Below, piece by piece: positions 34,707 through 43,145 of a DNA stretch of 53,724 bases (the first letter of the stretch is position 1; each line of letters starts with the position of its first letter). The stretch is from the NCBI RefSeq assembly GCF_014200495.1, contig NZ_JACHBY010000017.1:1-53724 (forward strand). The letters are read 5' to 3'. A program made the position numbers and the translations under genes. Source of the stretch: Mucilaginibacter geliditolerans. Lineage in GTDB: Bacteria > Bacteroidota > Bacteroidia > Sphingobacteriales > Sphingobacteriaceae. The notes beneath the pieces are model-generated. The model made no database searches, was not told the origin of the DNA, and saw only the letters and a program-made list of their open reading frames with translations.

Positions 34707-35657
34707 ATGTTAAACACTAAAACCATCGGCAATAAAATTACCGAAGCACGAAAGAAAAAAAATATTTCTCAAGCGCAACTTGCTCAATTTCTATTTATAA
34801 GTCCACAAGCTGTTGGAAAATGGGAGCGTGGAGAATCAAGTCCTGATATCATTACTTTTAACCGGCTCTCGGAAATTCTGGATGTCGACCTGAACTATTT
34901 TTCAGAAAACTTCCAATCCACCCACAATGAAACGGATTCTAAGATGCCCCTTGACAGTACCAGCGACAGTGAGCAAACGGCACAGGAGCTTGCTAACCTT
35001 TCCGGCACACAGGAGCGCCAGGTGCGGATAAACCTCACTGCGGTCAATCTGCAAGAAAGTGACTTCGCGGGCGTTATTTTACACAAAGGAAAATTCAAGA
35101 CGAGCCCGTTGTGGCGTGCCGACTTTGCTGGCGCCGACCTGACCGGTAGCTCCTTTGAGGTCAGCGATGCGCGTGAAGCTAATTTTGACGGGGCAAATCT
35201 AACAGACTGCACCTTTTCCACCACCAACCTTGCGGATGCGAGCTTCCGCAAATCCGCCCTTGTACGTACCGACTTCAACAAGTCGTCGCTGGCCGGAACA
35301 AAATTTACAGATGTAAAACTGACCGACGTGAAGTTGACCATGGTCGACCTTAGAAAAACAATCTTTGAGAACTGTATTTTTAACGGCGTGGATTTCAAAT
35401 ATTCCGACCTGAGAGGGATGCATTTTGACGGGCATACCTTTATTGGTGTCCAGTTTGAAAAGTCTGCACTGAACGACGTTTCGTTTACGGGAGCTACACT
35501 CAGGAACGTATCGTTCCGTCTTCCTTTTTCCGTGACAAATAAATCTTACAGGGCCTTCAAAACCGTCTGTTTTGACGGCGCGATGATGGATAAGCTGACC
35601 TATGCTGCGCTTAAAGGCCTATGGGTTGTCGATTTGTCAAACGTTACCGTTATATAA
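34707..35657 (+). CDS. XRE-family regulator fused to pentapeptide repeats
   Basis: 316 aa. An N-terminal XRE helix-turn-helix (about 5-60: IGNKITEARKKKNISQAQLA, ISPQAVGKWERGESSPD) is followed by a polar linker and pentapeptide repeats from about 110 to 285 (ADFAGADLTGSSF, ANFDGANLTDCTF, ADASFRKSAL type), expected to form a right-handed quadrilateral helix. I chose the ATG at 34707; the promoter excludes the 34632 start. Its stop is followed directly by an ABC-ATPase remnant, suggesting it once controlled a transporter. Confidence 0.82.
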   Translation: MLNTKTIGNKITEARKKKNISQAQLAQFLFISPQAVGKWERGESSPDIITFNRLSEILDVDLNYFSENFQSTHNETDSKMPLDSTSDSEQTAQELANLSGTQERQVRINLTAVNLQESDFAGVILHKGKFKTSPLWRADFAGADLTGSSFEVSDAREANFDGANLTDCTFSTTNLADASFRKSALVRTDFNKSSLAGTKFTDVKLTDVKLTMVDLRKTIFENCIFNGVDFKYSDLRGMHFDGHTFIGVQFEKSALNDVSFTGATLRNVSFRLPFSVTNKSYRAFKTVCFDGAMMDKLTYAALKGLWVVDLSNVTVI

Positions 35658-35658
35658 A

Positions 35659-35841
35659 GAGGAAGGTATAGGCAAGACAACAATTGTAAAAATCCTTACC
35701 TCGCTACTGAAACAAGACAACGGAAAGGCGATGGTGAACAGGTTCGATGTTGCCTTAAAGCCAGACAGCGCGCGGCAGTCGATTAGCGTGACATCCCCCT
35801 CCGTTGATTTGCAAAGTGGCAGGGAGCGGCCTATACGCTAA
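35659..35841 (+). pseudogene. Remnant of a DrrA-type ABC transporter ATPase
   Basis: The frame reads EGIGKTTIVKILTSLLKQDNG, then VNRFDVALKPDSARQSI and SVDLQSGRE. This matches the drug-exporter ATPase pattern from mid Walker A (GAGKTT) through about 60 residues. The start of the domain, the signature and Walker B are missing. It begins within 2 nt of the regulator's stop. No intact ABC gene is nearby; a deletion remnant is the likeliest reading. Confidence 0.65.
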
Positions 35842-36056
35842 AATATCCCTGATTCCTTAAAACAATCTCCACAAACATTGCTTTTACTCCTATAAAGAAT
35901 AAATATTTGGTGTGTTGTAATATATTTTCATGATATTTATACTAACCAAACCTAGTATTATTACAACCACAGGTTTATAATACGCCTTTTATAAAAATCA
36001 AAAAGGACTATTTTTAGAAATAATTTGTTTTATTTTAGGGAACCCTATTAAAAGAA

Positions 36057-37295
36057 ATGCAATTGGATAACGATCGCTCAGGCGAGGCTGAACTCATACG
36101 GCTACTGCTTAAACGGCAGTCTGAATTAAACTCCTTATTGGAAGTGACCCGGGCTATCAATAAAAATACCGCCACCCCGGTATTGATCCAAATGCTTGAA
36201 GTTATTTTACAAAACTACCTGCAGATCGGCAGGTTCCGCTTCCTGATCCAACAAGACGACAGCTTTGTTTGCATCTCAAAATACGGCGGTGCAATTGAAC
36301 CGGTAAGTGCCTTGCACCGGGCCTGTATAAGTTTTAAAAAGATAAAGGTTCCCACGCCGGTATCCAGCCATAGCAATAATGTACTTAAACAGTACGATTA
36401 TTTTATCCCCATATATCATAAAAGCAAAGCCATAGCATTCGCGCTTATAGGCAACTTCAATACCTCGGCCGAAATGGTCAGTAATGATCTCACCTTTATC
36501 CAAACGCTCATAAATGTGATACTGGTAGCATTAGAGAATAAAAAACTCTTTAAAGAGCGCCTGCAATCAGAACGTTTTCAGCGCGAAATGGAACTTGCTG
36601 TTGAGGTACAGAACATGCTGGTGCCTGTGCGCATACATAAAGATAAAGGTGTTGAGATTGATGCCCGCTACCTGCCGCACCAAAACATTGGCGGCGATTA
36701 TTTCGATTTTATCCGCCTTAATGAGCATGAGTTTTTATGGTGCATTGCCGATGTGTCGGGCAAAGGGATTTCGGCGGCGCTGCTGATGGCCAATTTCCAG
36801 GCCAGCCTGCATGCCTGGGCCACGGTAGAAAATGACCTGGTAAACATTGTTGAGCGATTGAACAAAATAGTGCTTAATAACACCAAGGGCGAAAGGTTTA
36901 TCACCCTGTTCCTGGCAAAATACAATGAAAAAACCCGCCTGCTTAATTATATAAATGCGGGCCATAACCCCTCTATCTTATACTCAAAAGGTGAGGCCGT
37001 ACAACTTAAGCTGGGCACTACCATGCTGGGCGTTTTTGAAGAATTGCCTTTTATAAACCAGGGTGAAATAGATATTGACCCCGAAAGTCTGCTCTTTAAT
37101 TATACCGACGGATTAATGGACTACGAATACCAGGGCGCTAAAAGCTGGAATGAAGACAAGCTGTTAAAATTCCTCCTGCAACATGGCGAGCAATCTCCCG
37201 ATCATTTTAACCAGAGCCTGCTTGATCATATAAAAGTGGTTACAAAGGGCAAGGCTATTGATGATATTACTTTGCTGACGTTACGGATATTCTAG
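36057..37295 (+). CDS. PP2C/SpoIIE-type Ser/Thr phosphatase, RsbU-like
   Basis: 412 aa. An N-terminal GAF-like sensor (about 25-180) is followed by a linker helix (RLQSERFQREMELAVEVQNMLVP) typical before SpoIIE domains. The phosphatase then has IGGDYFDF, LWCIADVSGKGISAALLMAN with metal-binding Asp, YINAGHNPSILY, FNYTDGLMDY and KAIDDITLL. Such proteins dephosphorylate an anti-sigma antagonist in partner-switching pathways. No antagonist or kinase gene is adjacent. Confidence 0.85.
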   Translation: MQLDNDRSGEAELIRLLLKRQSELNSLLEVTRAINKNTATPVLIQMLEVILQNYLQIGRFRFLIQQDDSFVCISKYGGAIEPVSALHRACISFKKIKVPTPVSSHSNNVLKQYDYFIPIYHKSKAIAFALIGNFNTSAEMVSNDLTFIQTLINVILVALENKKLFKERLQSERFQREMELAVEVQNMLVPVRIHKDKGVEIDARYLPHQNIGGDYFDFIRLNEHEFLWCIADVSGKGISAALLMANFQASLHAWATVENDLVNIVERLNKIVLNNTKGERFITLFLAKYNEKTRLLNYINAGHNPSILYSKGEAVQLKLGTTMLGVFEELPFINQGEIDIDPESLLFNYTDGLMDYEYQGAKSWNEDKLLKFLLQHGEQSPDHFNQSLLDHIKVVTKGKAIDDITLLTLRIF

Positions 37296-37313
37296 TCTCT
37301 TACTTCCCCCACT

Positions 37314-37397
37314 GTCATCCTGAGCGATAGCGAAGGATCTATTATACAAGCAGCCGGTAACTATGCGGATAGTTCCTTCGCTATCGCTCAGGATGAC
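37314..37397. repeat. GTCATCCTGAGCGATAGCG palindrome
   Basis: A 24-bp inverted repeat with arms at 37314-37337 and 37374-37397, perfectly complementary. It lies 19 nt after the phosphatase stop and could act as its transcript-end hairpin. Part of the right arm with flank is repeated at 37577-37606. Confidence 0.8.
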
Positions 37398-37630
37398 AAG
37401 TAATTTATTCCTATCTTTTCAACACCCTAAAAATCCCGCCTTAGCGCAAGTCTTGTGGGCTTGGTTGCGGGATGGTGACTTGTGATCTAACGATTTACAA
37501 TTAAAGCACAAGTCATCAGCGCTCATTTCCATCAGCACAAGACTTGCGCTAAATATGGGCTTTGTCAGAACGCTGGTAGTTCCTTCGCTATCGCTCAGGA
37601 TGACAAAAATTTCAACACTCCAAAAATCCC
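37370..37630 (+). repeat. Direct duplication bracketing palindrome copy C
   Basis: TAGTTCCTTCGCTATCGCTC through TTTCAACACC and AAAAATCCC (37370-37437) recurs in shorter, diverged form at 37577-37630 (TTTCAACACTCCAAAAATCCC). Element C (37441-37553) sits between them. This fills the 374-base gap after the phosphatase. Confidence 0.65.
37441..37553. repeat. Nested palindrome element, TTTAGCGCAAG family, copy C
   Basis: TTAGCGCAAGTCTTGTG and CAGCACAAGACTTGCGCTAA are the arms, with an inner GACTTGTG and CACAAGTC pair. The loop differs from copies A and B. Confidence 0.78.
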
Positions 37631-37669
37631 ATCCTAAAAAATCAGATATTTGAAAAAAGATCAGCATTA

Positions 37670-38266
37670 ATGTTATTAGCAAGGTATCAACATGAGTTTA
37701 TTGAAGCGGGTTGCGATGAAGCGGGTCGTGGTTGCCTTGCAGGGCCGGTATTTGCCGCTGCCGTAATATTACCTGATGATTTTGACCATCATTTGCTGAA
37801 TGATTCCAAACAGCTTACCGAAGCAGTAAGATATAAACTTAGGGCCGAGATAGAACAAAAAGCCATAGCGCATGCTGTTGCATCGGTTGATAATCATGAA
37901 ATTGATGAGATCAATATCCTCAATGCCTCTTTCCTGGCTATGCACCGGGCTATTGCCAAGTTGCACTTAAAGCCACAGTTTTTGATCATTGATGGTAACC
38001 GCTTTAATAGATACGCGGATACCCCTCACCATTGTATTGTGGAGGGCGACGCCAAGTATTTCAGCATCGCGGCAGCATCCATCCTGGCTAAAACTTACCG
38101 CGATGATTATATGAAGCAAATTGCTACCGAACATCCCGAGTACGATTGGCACAGCAACAAAGGTTATCCAACCATAAAACACCGCGAAATGGTTTTAAAA
38201 ATAGGTTATACGCCCTATCATCGCCGCACTTTTCGCGTAAGCGACCCGCAGTTAAGTATTTTTTAA
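37670..38266 (+). CDS. rnhB: Ribonuclease HII
   Basis: 198 aa. It removes RNA from RNA-DNA hybrids and single ribonucleotides from [24 protein letters not shown] holds the first two acidic residues (DE), LLNDSKQLT the RNase HII signature, [12 protein letters not shown] follows, and IDGNRF plus [21 protein letters not shown] carry the remaining acids. Normal length. The next gene's promoter begins 9 nt past its stop. Confidence 0.94.
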   Translation: MLLARYQHEFIEAGCDEAGRGCLAGPVFAAAVILPDDFDHHLLNDSKQLTEAVRYKLRAEIEQKAIAHAVASVDNHEIDEINILNASFLAMHRAIAKLHLKPQFLIIDGNRFNRYADTPHHCIVEGDAKYFSIAAASILAKTYRDDYMKQIATEHPEYDWHSNKGYPTIKHREMVLKIGYTPYHRRTFRVSDPQLSIF

Positions 38267-38274
38267 CCAGATGT

Positions 38275-38305
38275 TTTGATATAGTGCTTGCGGATGGTAT
38301 TTTTG
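38275..38305 (+). promoter_or_regulatory. Bacteroidota promoter before the GT4 gene
   Basis: TTTG (38275-38278), 19 nt, then TATTTTTG (38298-38305). Transcription would start near 38312. This is strong support for the TTG start at 38326. Confidence 0.65.
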
Positions 38306-38325
38306 TTACAAACCAAATTAACCAA

Positions 38326-39540
38326 TTGAAAATTCTTATACTGGCTTCCCGTGTCCCATTTCCGCAGAATGGCGGATATCAGATTGTGGTATATAATACC
38401 ATTAAAGGTCTGGTCGACTTAGGTCATGAGGTATCTGTAGTGGCGCTTAAAACAAAAAAGCACTATGAAACCAGCGAGCCGGATGATGAGCTGATCAGCA
38501 AAATAAACTACCGGGCCTATAATATCGACATAAATGTTTCGGTATTTGAAGTTGCCATGAACCTGTTCAGCAAAACCTCTTTTAATATCAATAAGTATTA
38601 CGATCCGGGCTTTGAGCGGCTGCTGGCGGTTGAGGTTAGGAACAATGCCTATGATATTATCCAGTTTGATGGACTGATGGTTTCGCTATATCTTTCCGCT
38701 GTACGTAAAAACTCCGGGGCCAAACTGGTTTACCGGGCACATAATATCGAAAACCAGGTATGGCAACGATTGGCCGAGCAAAAGAATGATCCATTTAAAA
38801 AATCGTACTTAAAAATGCACGCCCGGCGCATAAAAAATTATGAGCTGGAGCAACTCAATAAATTTGATGCCATAACCGTATTTACCGAGCAGGATAAAAC
38901 CACCCTGATGGAATACGGCACCAAAATATCCATTGATATTTTGCCTGTAGGTTTAAACATGGATAAGTATCACCCCGATTACAGCAAAACCGAGGTGCCG
39001 AGTTTATTCTTCCTGGGATCATTGGATTGGCTGCCCAACCGCGAGGGAATTGAATGGTTCCTGGATAATTTTTTAAAGGAATTTGTTGAGGGCGAATTAC
39101 CCGTTAAGTTTTACGTAGCGGGAAATGATATCCCCGAGCGTTTTGATGATTACGAGGTAATGGGTAAGATATTTATACAAGGCGAAGTTGATGACGCGCT
39201 TGAATTTGTGAACAGCAAATCCATTATGATAGTGCCACTTTTATCGAGCGGGGGTATGCGGGTAAAAATTGTGGAGGGCATGGCAATGGAAAAATGCATT
39301 ATCTCCACATCGCTGGGTGCTGAGGGCATTAATTATACCAATGGTGCTAATATACTGATAGCTAATGATGGCGAAGAGTTCTTCGAAGCCATGAAACGCT
39401 GCATATCCGACGAGGAATATTGCCGCCAGATAGGCCTGAATGCCCGCAAGCTGATAGAGCAGCAGCACGATGTTGGCGTAGTTACCAGCAGACTGGTCAG
39501 TTTGTATCAAAGATTACTCCCTGCCCTTATGTTGGGCTAA
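38326..39540 (+). CDS. Glycosyltransferase, GT4 type
   Basis: 404 aa from a TTG start (LKILILASRVPFPQNGG). The frame is open back to 38146 inside rnhB, but the promoter between makes that unlikely. A GT-B enzyme: an N-terminal acceptor domain, then LFFLGSLDWLPNREGIEWF, IFIQGEVDD, VPLLSSGGMRVKIVEGMAM and VISTSLGAEGI-like sequence for nucleotide-sugar binding. No membrane segment. The substrate is unknown; its position next to rnhB gives no pathway clue. Confidence 0.8.
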   Translation: MKILILASRVPFPQNGGYQIVVYNTIKGLVDLGHEVSVVALKTKKHYETSEPDDELISKINYRAYNIDINVSVFEVAMNLFSKTSFNINKYYDPGFERLLAVEVRNNAYDIIQFDGLMVSLYLSAVRKNSGAKLVYRAHNIENQVWQRLAEQKNDPFKKSYLKMHARRIKNYELEQLNKFDAITVFTEQDKTTLMEYGTKISIDILPVGLNMDKYHPDYSKTEVPSLFFLGSLDWLPNREGIEWFLDNFLKEFVEGELPVKFYVAGNDIPERFDDYEVMGKIFIQGEVDDALEFVNSKSIMIVPLLSSGGMRVKIVEGMAMEKCIISTSLGAEGINYTNGANILIANDGEEFFEAMKRCISDEEYCRQIGLNARKLIEQQHDVGVVTSRLVSLYQRLLPALMLG

Positions 39541-39546
39541 TTTTAT

Positions 39547-39554
39547 TACTTTTG
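39547..39554 (+). promoter_or_regulatory. Bacteroidota -7 box before gcvT
   Basis: TACTTTTG fits TAnnTTTG, 22 nt before the gcvT ATG. No TTG at 19-20 nt upstream; one lies at 12 nt. Confidence 0.45.
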
Positions 39555-39576
39555 CCGCTTCAATATAACTGATTTT

Positions 39577-40656
39577 ATGAAAAATACCGCTTTAACCGAT
39601 ATACACATTAAAGCAGGCGCCAAAATTGTGCCTTTCGCTGGTTATAACATGCCTGTGCAATATGCAGGCATCAATGCTGAACATGATACCGTACGCAAGT
39701 CGGTAGGTGTGTTTGATGTAAGCCACATGGGCGAGTTTATTTTAAAAAGCGAACACGCTATCGACCTGATACAAAAAGTGAGCAGCAACGATGCCACTAA
39801 ATTATATGACGGTAAAGTACAATACTCATGCCTGCCAAACGAAGATGGTGGTATTGTTGACGATCTGCTGGTTTACCGTATTGACGAAAAAACCTACATG
39901 CTGGTAGTTAATGCCTCTAATATCGATAAGGATTGGGCATGGATATCAAAATACAATACCTGGGGTGTCGATATGAAAAACATATCCGACCGAACTTCAT
40001 TATTAGCCATTCAAGGCCCAAAAGCGGCTGAAGCTTTACAGAGCCTTACTGATATCGACCTGCCATCAATGGAGTATTACACCTTTAAAAAGGGAACATT
40101 TGCCGGCATTGATAATGTAGTGGTATCGGCAACAGGTTATACCGGCGCAGGTGGTTTCGAGGTGTATTTTGATAACGATCATGCTGAACATATCTGGAAC
40201 GCTATTTTTGAAGCAGGCAAGCCATTCGGCATACAGCCAATTGGTTTAGGCGCGCGCGATACCCTGCGCTTAGAGATGGGTTTCTGCCTTTATGGTAATG
40301 ATATTGATGATACCACATCGCCACTAGAAGCAGGTTTAGGCTGGGTAACCAAGTTCACCAAAGATTTTGTTAATGCCGATGCCCTGCAAGCGCAAAAAAC
40401 ACAAGGTGTAAGTCAAAAACTGGTTGGTTTTGAAATGATTGACCGTGGCATCCCCCGCCATGATTATGTGATAGCTGATGCGGAAGGCAATACTATTGGT
40501 AAAGTAACTTCGGGCACACAGTCGCCATCGTTGCAAAAAGCAATAGGCATGGGCTATGTAAAAAACGAGTTCGCCAAAGAAGGTACTGAGATCTACATCA
40601 GTATAAGAGATAATAAAGTTAAGGCAAAGGTGGTTAAACCGCCATTTTATAAATAG
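39577..40656 (+). CDS. gcvT: Glycine cleavage system aminomethyltransferase
   Basis: 359 aa, the T protein. It takes the aminomethyl group from lipoyl-GcvH, forms methylene-tetrahydrofolate and frees ammonia. Recognised by [24 protein letters not shown], the folate-binding [32 protein letters not shown], and the C-terminal [15 protein letters not shown] and [12 protein letters not shown]. Normal length. gcvH and gcvP are not in the window. Confidence 0.94.
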   Translation: MKNTALTDIHIKAGAKIVPFAGYNMPVQYAGINAEHDTVRKSVGVFDVSHMGEFILKSEHAIDLIQKVSSNDATKLYDGKVQYSCLPNEDGGIVDDLLVYRIDEKTYMLVVNASNIDKDWAWISKYNTWGVDMKNISDRTSLLAIQGPKAAEALQSLTDIDLPSMEYYTFKKGTFAGIDNVVVSATGYTGAGGFEVYFDNDHAEHIWNAIFEAGKPFGIQPIGLGARDTLRLEMGFCLYGNDIDDTTSPLEAGLGWVTKFTKDFVNADALQAQKTQGVSQKLVGFEMIDRGIPRHDYVIADAEGNTIGKVTSGTQSPSLQKAIGMGYVKNEFAKEGTEIYISIRDNKVKAKVVKPPFYK

Positions 40657-40657
40657 G

Positions 40658-40745
40658 CAGCCCCCCAGCCCCCTGAAGGGGGAGTAATTATATAATAATA
40701 TGTCAATAGAAAAAAACACTCCCCCTTTAGGGGGTCGGGGGGCTG
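40658..40745. repeat. 28-bp inverted repeat with the comB start in its loop
   Basis: The left arm (40658-40685, CAGCCCCCCAGCCCCCTGAA...) and right arm (40718-40745, ...GGGGGGCTG) are complementary over 28 bases with two or three mismatches. The arms belong to the CCCCCAGCCCCCTAAAGGGGG family also at 11020-11040 and 50376-50396. The 32-base loop holds the comB ATG at 40700. Confidence 0.8.
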
Positions 40746-41458
40746 GGGCTGAATTAAATGTTTGCCTTAGCCCTTCGCTCATCCCGCTTTTTGAGGTTGA
40801 GGATTATATAGTAGTTATCATAGATATTTTCAGGGCCACATCATCCATTTGCTATGGTATTGATAATGGCGCTGAGGCTATTATCCCTGTATCCGAAGTG
40901 GAGGAATGTGTAGCTTACCAGGGGAAATACTCGCATTATTTACTGGCTGCCGAACGCGATGGCAAAGTAGTTACCGGGTTTGATTTTGGTAATTCGCCAT
41001 TCTCATATACCAAGGAAAAGGTTGCGGGTAAAACAGTGGTGCTTACTACTACAAATGGCACGCACGCGCTGCACTTATCCAGAAATGCAAAAAAAGTGGT
41101 TATCGGCTCTTTTCTAAATTTAACCTCCATTTGCACCTGGTTAAAAACACAGGATGACAACATCCTGCTCGTTTGTGCCGGCTGGAAAAATAATTTTAAC
41201 CTGGAAGACACCCTATTTGCAGGAGCAGTGGTCGACCAGTTAAAAGGTGGTAGCTTTGTATTGGATGATGCCGCCATCGCATCTAATGATCTGTACCAGA
41301 TTGCAAAAGATAATCTGGATACCTATCTTAAAAAAACATCCCACAGCGAGCGTCTTAAAAAATTAGGCATCGAGGCGGATATAGCTTTTTGTTTGCAGGT
41401 TGATATTACTACGGCTATCCCTGTTTTAGAGGGTGAGAAGTTGGTGAAGTTGGTGTAA
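40700..41458 (+). CDS. comB: 2-phosphosulfolactate phosphatase (ComB family)
   Basis: 252 aa. It removes phosphate from 2-phosphosulfolactate. Family segments are VVIIDIFRATSSICYGIDNG, GFDFGNSP, VVLTTTNGTHAL and VCAGWKNNFNLEDTLFAGAVV. Only one in-frame ATG exists before the conserved ELNVCLSPS (residue about 18), so residues 7-15 (TPPLGGRGA) are read from the right arm of an inverted repeat. The same hairpin may hide or expose the start. The pathway here is open: coenzyme M is not expected in this group; sulfolactate or sulfonate metabolism is possible. Confidence 0.85.
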   Translation: MSIEKNTPPLGGRGAGAELNVCLSPSLIPLFEVEDYIVVIIDIFRATSSICYGIDNGAEAIIPVSEVEECVAYQGKYSHYLLAAERDGKVVTGFDFGNSPFSYTKEKVAGKTVVLTTTNGTHALHLSRNAKKVVIGSFLNLTSICTWLKTQDDNILLVCAGWKNNFNLEDTLFAGAVVDQLKGGSFVLDDAAIASNDLYQIAKDNLDTYLKKTSHSERLKKLGIEADIAFCLQVDITTAIPVLEGEKLVKLV

Positions 41459-41472
41459 ACGAATCCTTTAGT

Positions 41473-41557
41473 GTCATTGCGAGCGATAGCGTGGCAACCT
41501 CGTCACTTGTATATCTAAACGCGACGAGGTTGCTTCGTCGTTCCTCCTCGCAATGAC
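41473..41557. repeat. GTCATTGCGAGCGATAGCG palindrome
   Basis: GTCATTGCGAG ... CTCGCAATGAC termini, with CAACCTCGTC and GCGACGAGGTTG inside. It lies between convergent comB and the MazG-like gene and could end both transcripts. Confidence 0.78.
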
Positions 41558-41575
41558 ACAAAGAAGATGATTATC

Positions 41576-41902
41576 TCACTTCAACTTCTCATTATTCCTA
41601 TGCCTGTCAGCGTCCCTGATGCTTTTCTTTTGCATGTTCTTTTCCAAAGCGTCTGTCAGGTCAATACCTGTTTGGTTAGCCAGGCATATCAATACAAAAA
41701 GCACATCAGCCATTTCATCGGCCAGGTTTACTTCTGTATCCGATTTTTTGAAGGATTGCTCGCCATATTGCCGGGCCATAATGCGGGCAACTTCACCAAC
41801 CTCTTCCATTAAAATAGCAGTGTTAGTTAGTTCATTAAAGTAGCGGATGCCCATAGTGTTAATCCACTTATCTACTAAATTCTGTGCTTCTCTAATTTCC
41901 AT
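41576..41902 (-). CDS. MazG-like nucleotide pyrophosphohydrolase
   Basis: 108 aa. An all-alpha NTP pyrophosphatase with the metal-binding pattern EEVGEVAR ... ADEMADVLFVLI. It hydrolyses (d)NTPs to NMP plus pyrophosphate in house-cleaning. I chose the ATG at 41900-41902 (MEIREAQN), five codons inside the longest frame. It is single-domain, as in MazG-like and RS21-C6-type proteins. Substrate unknown. Confidence 0.82.
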   Translation of the reverse strand: MEIREAQNLVDKWINTMGIRYFNELTNTAILMEEVGEVARIMARQYGEQSFKKSDTEVNLADEMADVLFVLICLANQTGIDLTDALEKNMQKKSIRDADRHRNNEKLK

Positions 41903-41904
41903 AA

Positions 41905-41950
41905 CCACTAATGTCACTAATTTGTTCGAATTACACGAATGCGCTTGGAT
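41905..41950. repeat. AATTCGTGAAATTAGTG repeat, left flank of GxxExxY gene
   Basis: CACTAATGTCACTAATTTG and TTCGAATTACACGAATGCG match the words at 42355-42390 and 43020-43140. Confidence 0.55.
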
Positions 41951-41970
41951 AGTAGTTTGTTCTCTAAATA

Positions 41971-42345
41971 TTAAAAGATCACTCTTTGATATTCTAGCGA
42001 TGGTGCACCGAAGTTGATCACCATACCCAACCTGAGACCAGATGCTTTAAGATAGTTTAATGTTTGTTTGATATAGGGTTCTCCAATGTAGCTGCCAATT
42101 TTTATTTCAAGAATGATTGTATCATAAATAACAAAATCAGCAATAAAGAAATGTTTAAGTTTTTGCTCTTTATAAAAAATGGTATAAGGTTTTTCTTTTA
42201 CGAAAAGAATAGCCAATCTATTAAATTCTAATTCCAACGCATCTTTGTAAACCGCCTCCTTAAACCCGTGACCTAATACATTATGAACCTCAAAACATGC
42301 TCCAATGATTTTATAAGGTTCTTCTTTAAATAGTATATCAGCCAT
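41971..42345 (-). CDS. GxxExxY family protein
   Basis: 124 aa. The diagnostic motif is GFKEAVY (about residues 27-33). Later ADFVIYDTIILEIK has the spacing of a PD-(D/E)xK nuclease-like core (D ... ExK), and INFGAPSLEYQRVIF ends it. Function unproven. Both sides are occupied by AATTCGTGAAATTAGTG-type repeats (41905-41950 and 42346-42537), so gene and repeats may travel together. Confidence 0.82.
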   Translation of the reverse strand: MADILFKEEPYKIIGACFEVHNVLGHGFKEAVYKDALELEFNRLAILFVKEKPYTIFYKEQKLKHFFIADFVIYDTIILEIKIGSYIGEPYIKQTLNYLKASGLRLGMVINFGAPSLEYQRVIF

Positions 42346-42537
42346 ATTTATAAGTCACTAATGACACGAATTTGTTCGAATTACACGAACAACAGTAGGT
42401 ACTAATTTCACTATTTAAGTCGAATTGCACGAATGATATATCGAGGATATTAGCGTAATTCGAAATCATCTGTGTTATTAGTGTTATTTTCATTAGTGAA
42501 ATTCGAACAAATTAGTGGAATTAGTGCTAATTTATTT
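42346..42537. repeat. AATTCGTGAAATTAGTG repeat cluster
   Basis: Dense variants on both strands: CACGAATTTGTTCGAATTAC, TAAGTCGAATTGCACGAATG, TTAGTGTTATTTTCATTAGTG and ATTAGTGGAATTAGTGCTAA. No coding region. Confidence 0.65.
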
Positions 42538-42996
42538 TTAGTGATTGTCTTTATCTTTTGTATCCATTATAATAGTAACCGGGCCATCGTTCAGCAGTTC
42601 AATTTTCATATCGGCACCAAAAATTCCGGTTGCTGTTTTTTTACCGGTGATGGCGCTCAGCATTTTTATCATTTGCTCGTATAGCGGTATCGCCTTATCG
42701 GGCCGTGCCGCACGGATAAACGACGGCCGGTTCCCCTTTTTAGTTTGCGCGAACAAGGTGAATTGCGATACCAATAAAATATCACCATTAATATCAGCCA
42801 ATGCTTTGTTCATCAGGCCATTTTCATCGCCAAAAACACGCAGACCGCAGATCTTTTGGGCCAGCCATTGCAGATCGTCCTCGGTATCAGCATCCTCAAT
42901 GCCTAATAAAACCAAAAAACCTGCATCAATTTGCCCGGTAACTTCGCCATCTACGGTGCAGCTGGCCCGGGTAACGCGTTGTATTACTGCTCTCAT
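42538..42996 (-). CDS. dtd: D-aminoacyl-tRNA deacylase
   Basis: 152 aa from the ATG at 42994-42996 (MRAVIQRVTRAS), five codons inside the longest frame. It frees D-amino acids (and glycine mischarged on tRNA-Ala) from tRNA. Shown by the N-terminal MRAVIQRV, SQFTLFAQ (Thr of the active site) and the C-terminal NDGPVTIIMD, the cross-subunit Gly-cisPro motif. Normal length, dimeric enzyme. Confidence 0.94.
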   Translation of the reverse strand: MRAVIQRVTRASCTVDGEVTGQIDAGFLVLLGIEDADTEDDLQWLAQKICGLRVFGDENGLMNKALADINGDILLVSQFTLFAQTKKGNRPSFIRAARPDKAIPLYEQMIKMLSAITGKKTATGIFGADMKIELLNDGPVTIIMDTKDKDNH

Positions 42997-43004
42997 AAAA
43001 ATAA

Positions 43005-43145
43005 TAAACACTAATTAACACTGATTTTATCGAATTTCACGAATCTTATCACTGACAACTTATTGTAAAATTCCTCTTTTTAGTGAAATTCGAAGTAATT
43101 CGTGAAATTAGTGTTACTTCATATCGAAATAAATCGTGAAATTCG
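43005..43145. repeat. AATTCGTGAAATTAGTG repeat cluster
   Basis: CACTAATTAACACTGATTTT, CGAATTTCACGAATCTTATC, TAGTGAAATTCGAAGTAATT and CGTGAAATTAGTGTTAC. Same family as 42346-42537, on the other side of dtd. Confidence 0.65.

Noticed and set aside
35602..35658. ATG at 35602 as start of the ABC remnant
   Set aside because: It lies within the regulator gene in another frame. Homology begins only at about 35659, so it is not a real start.
38146..38325. N-terminal extension of the GT4 protein
   Set aside because: It overlaps rnhB and the promoter, and lacks family similarity.
42545..43018. 157-codon ORF opposite dtd
   Set aside because: It is an exact antisense shadow of dtd.
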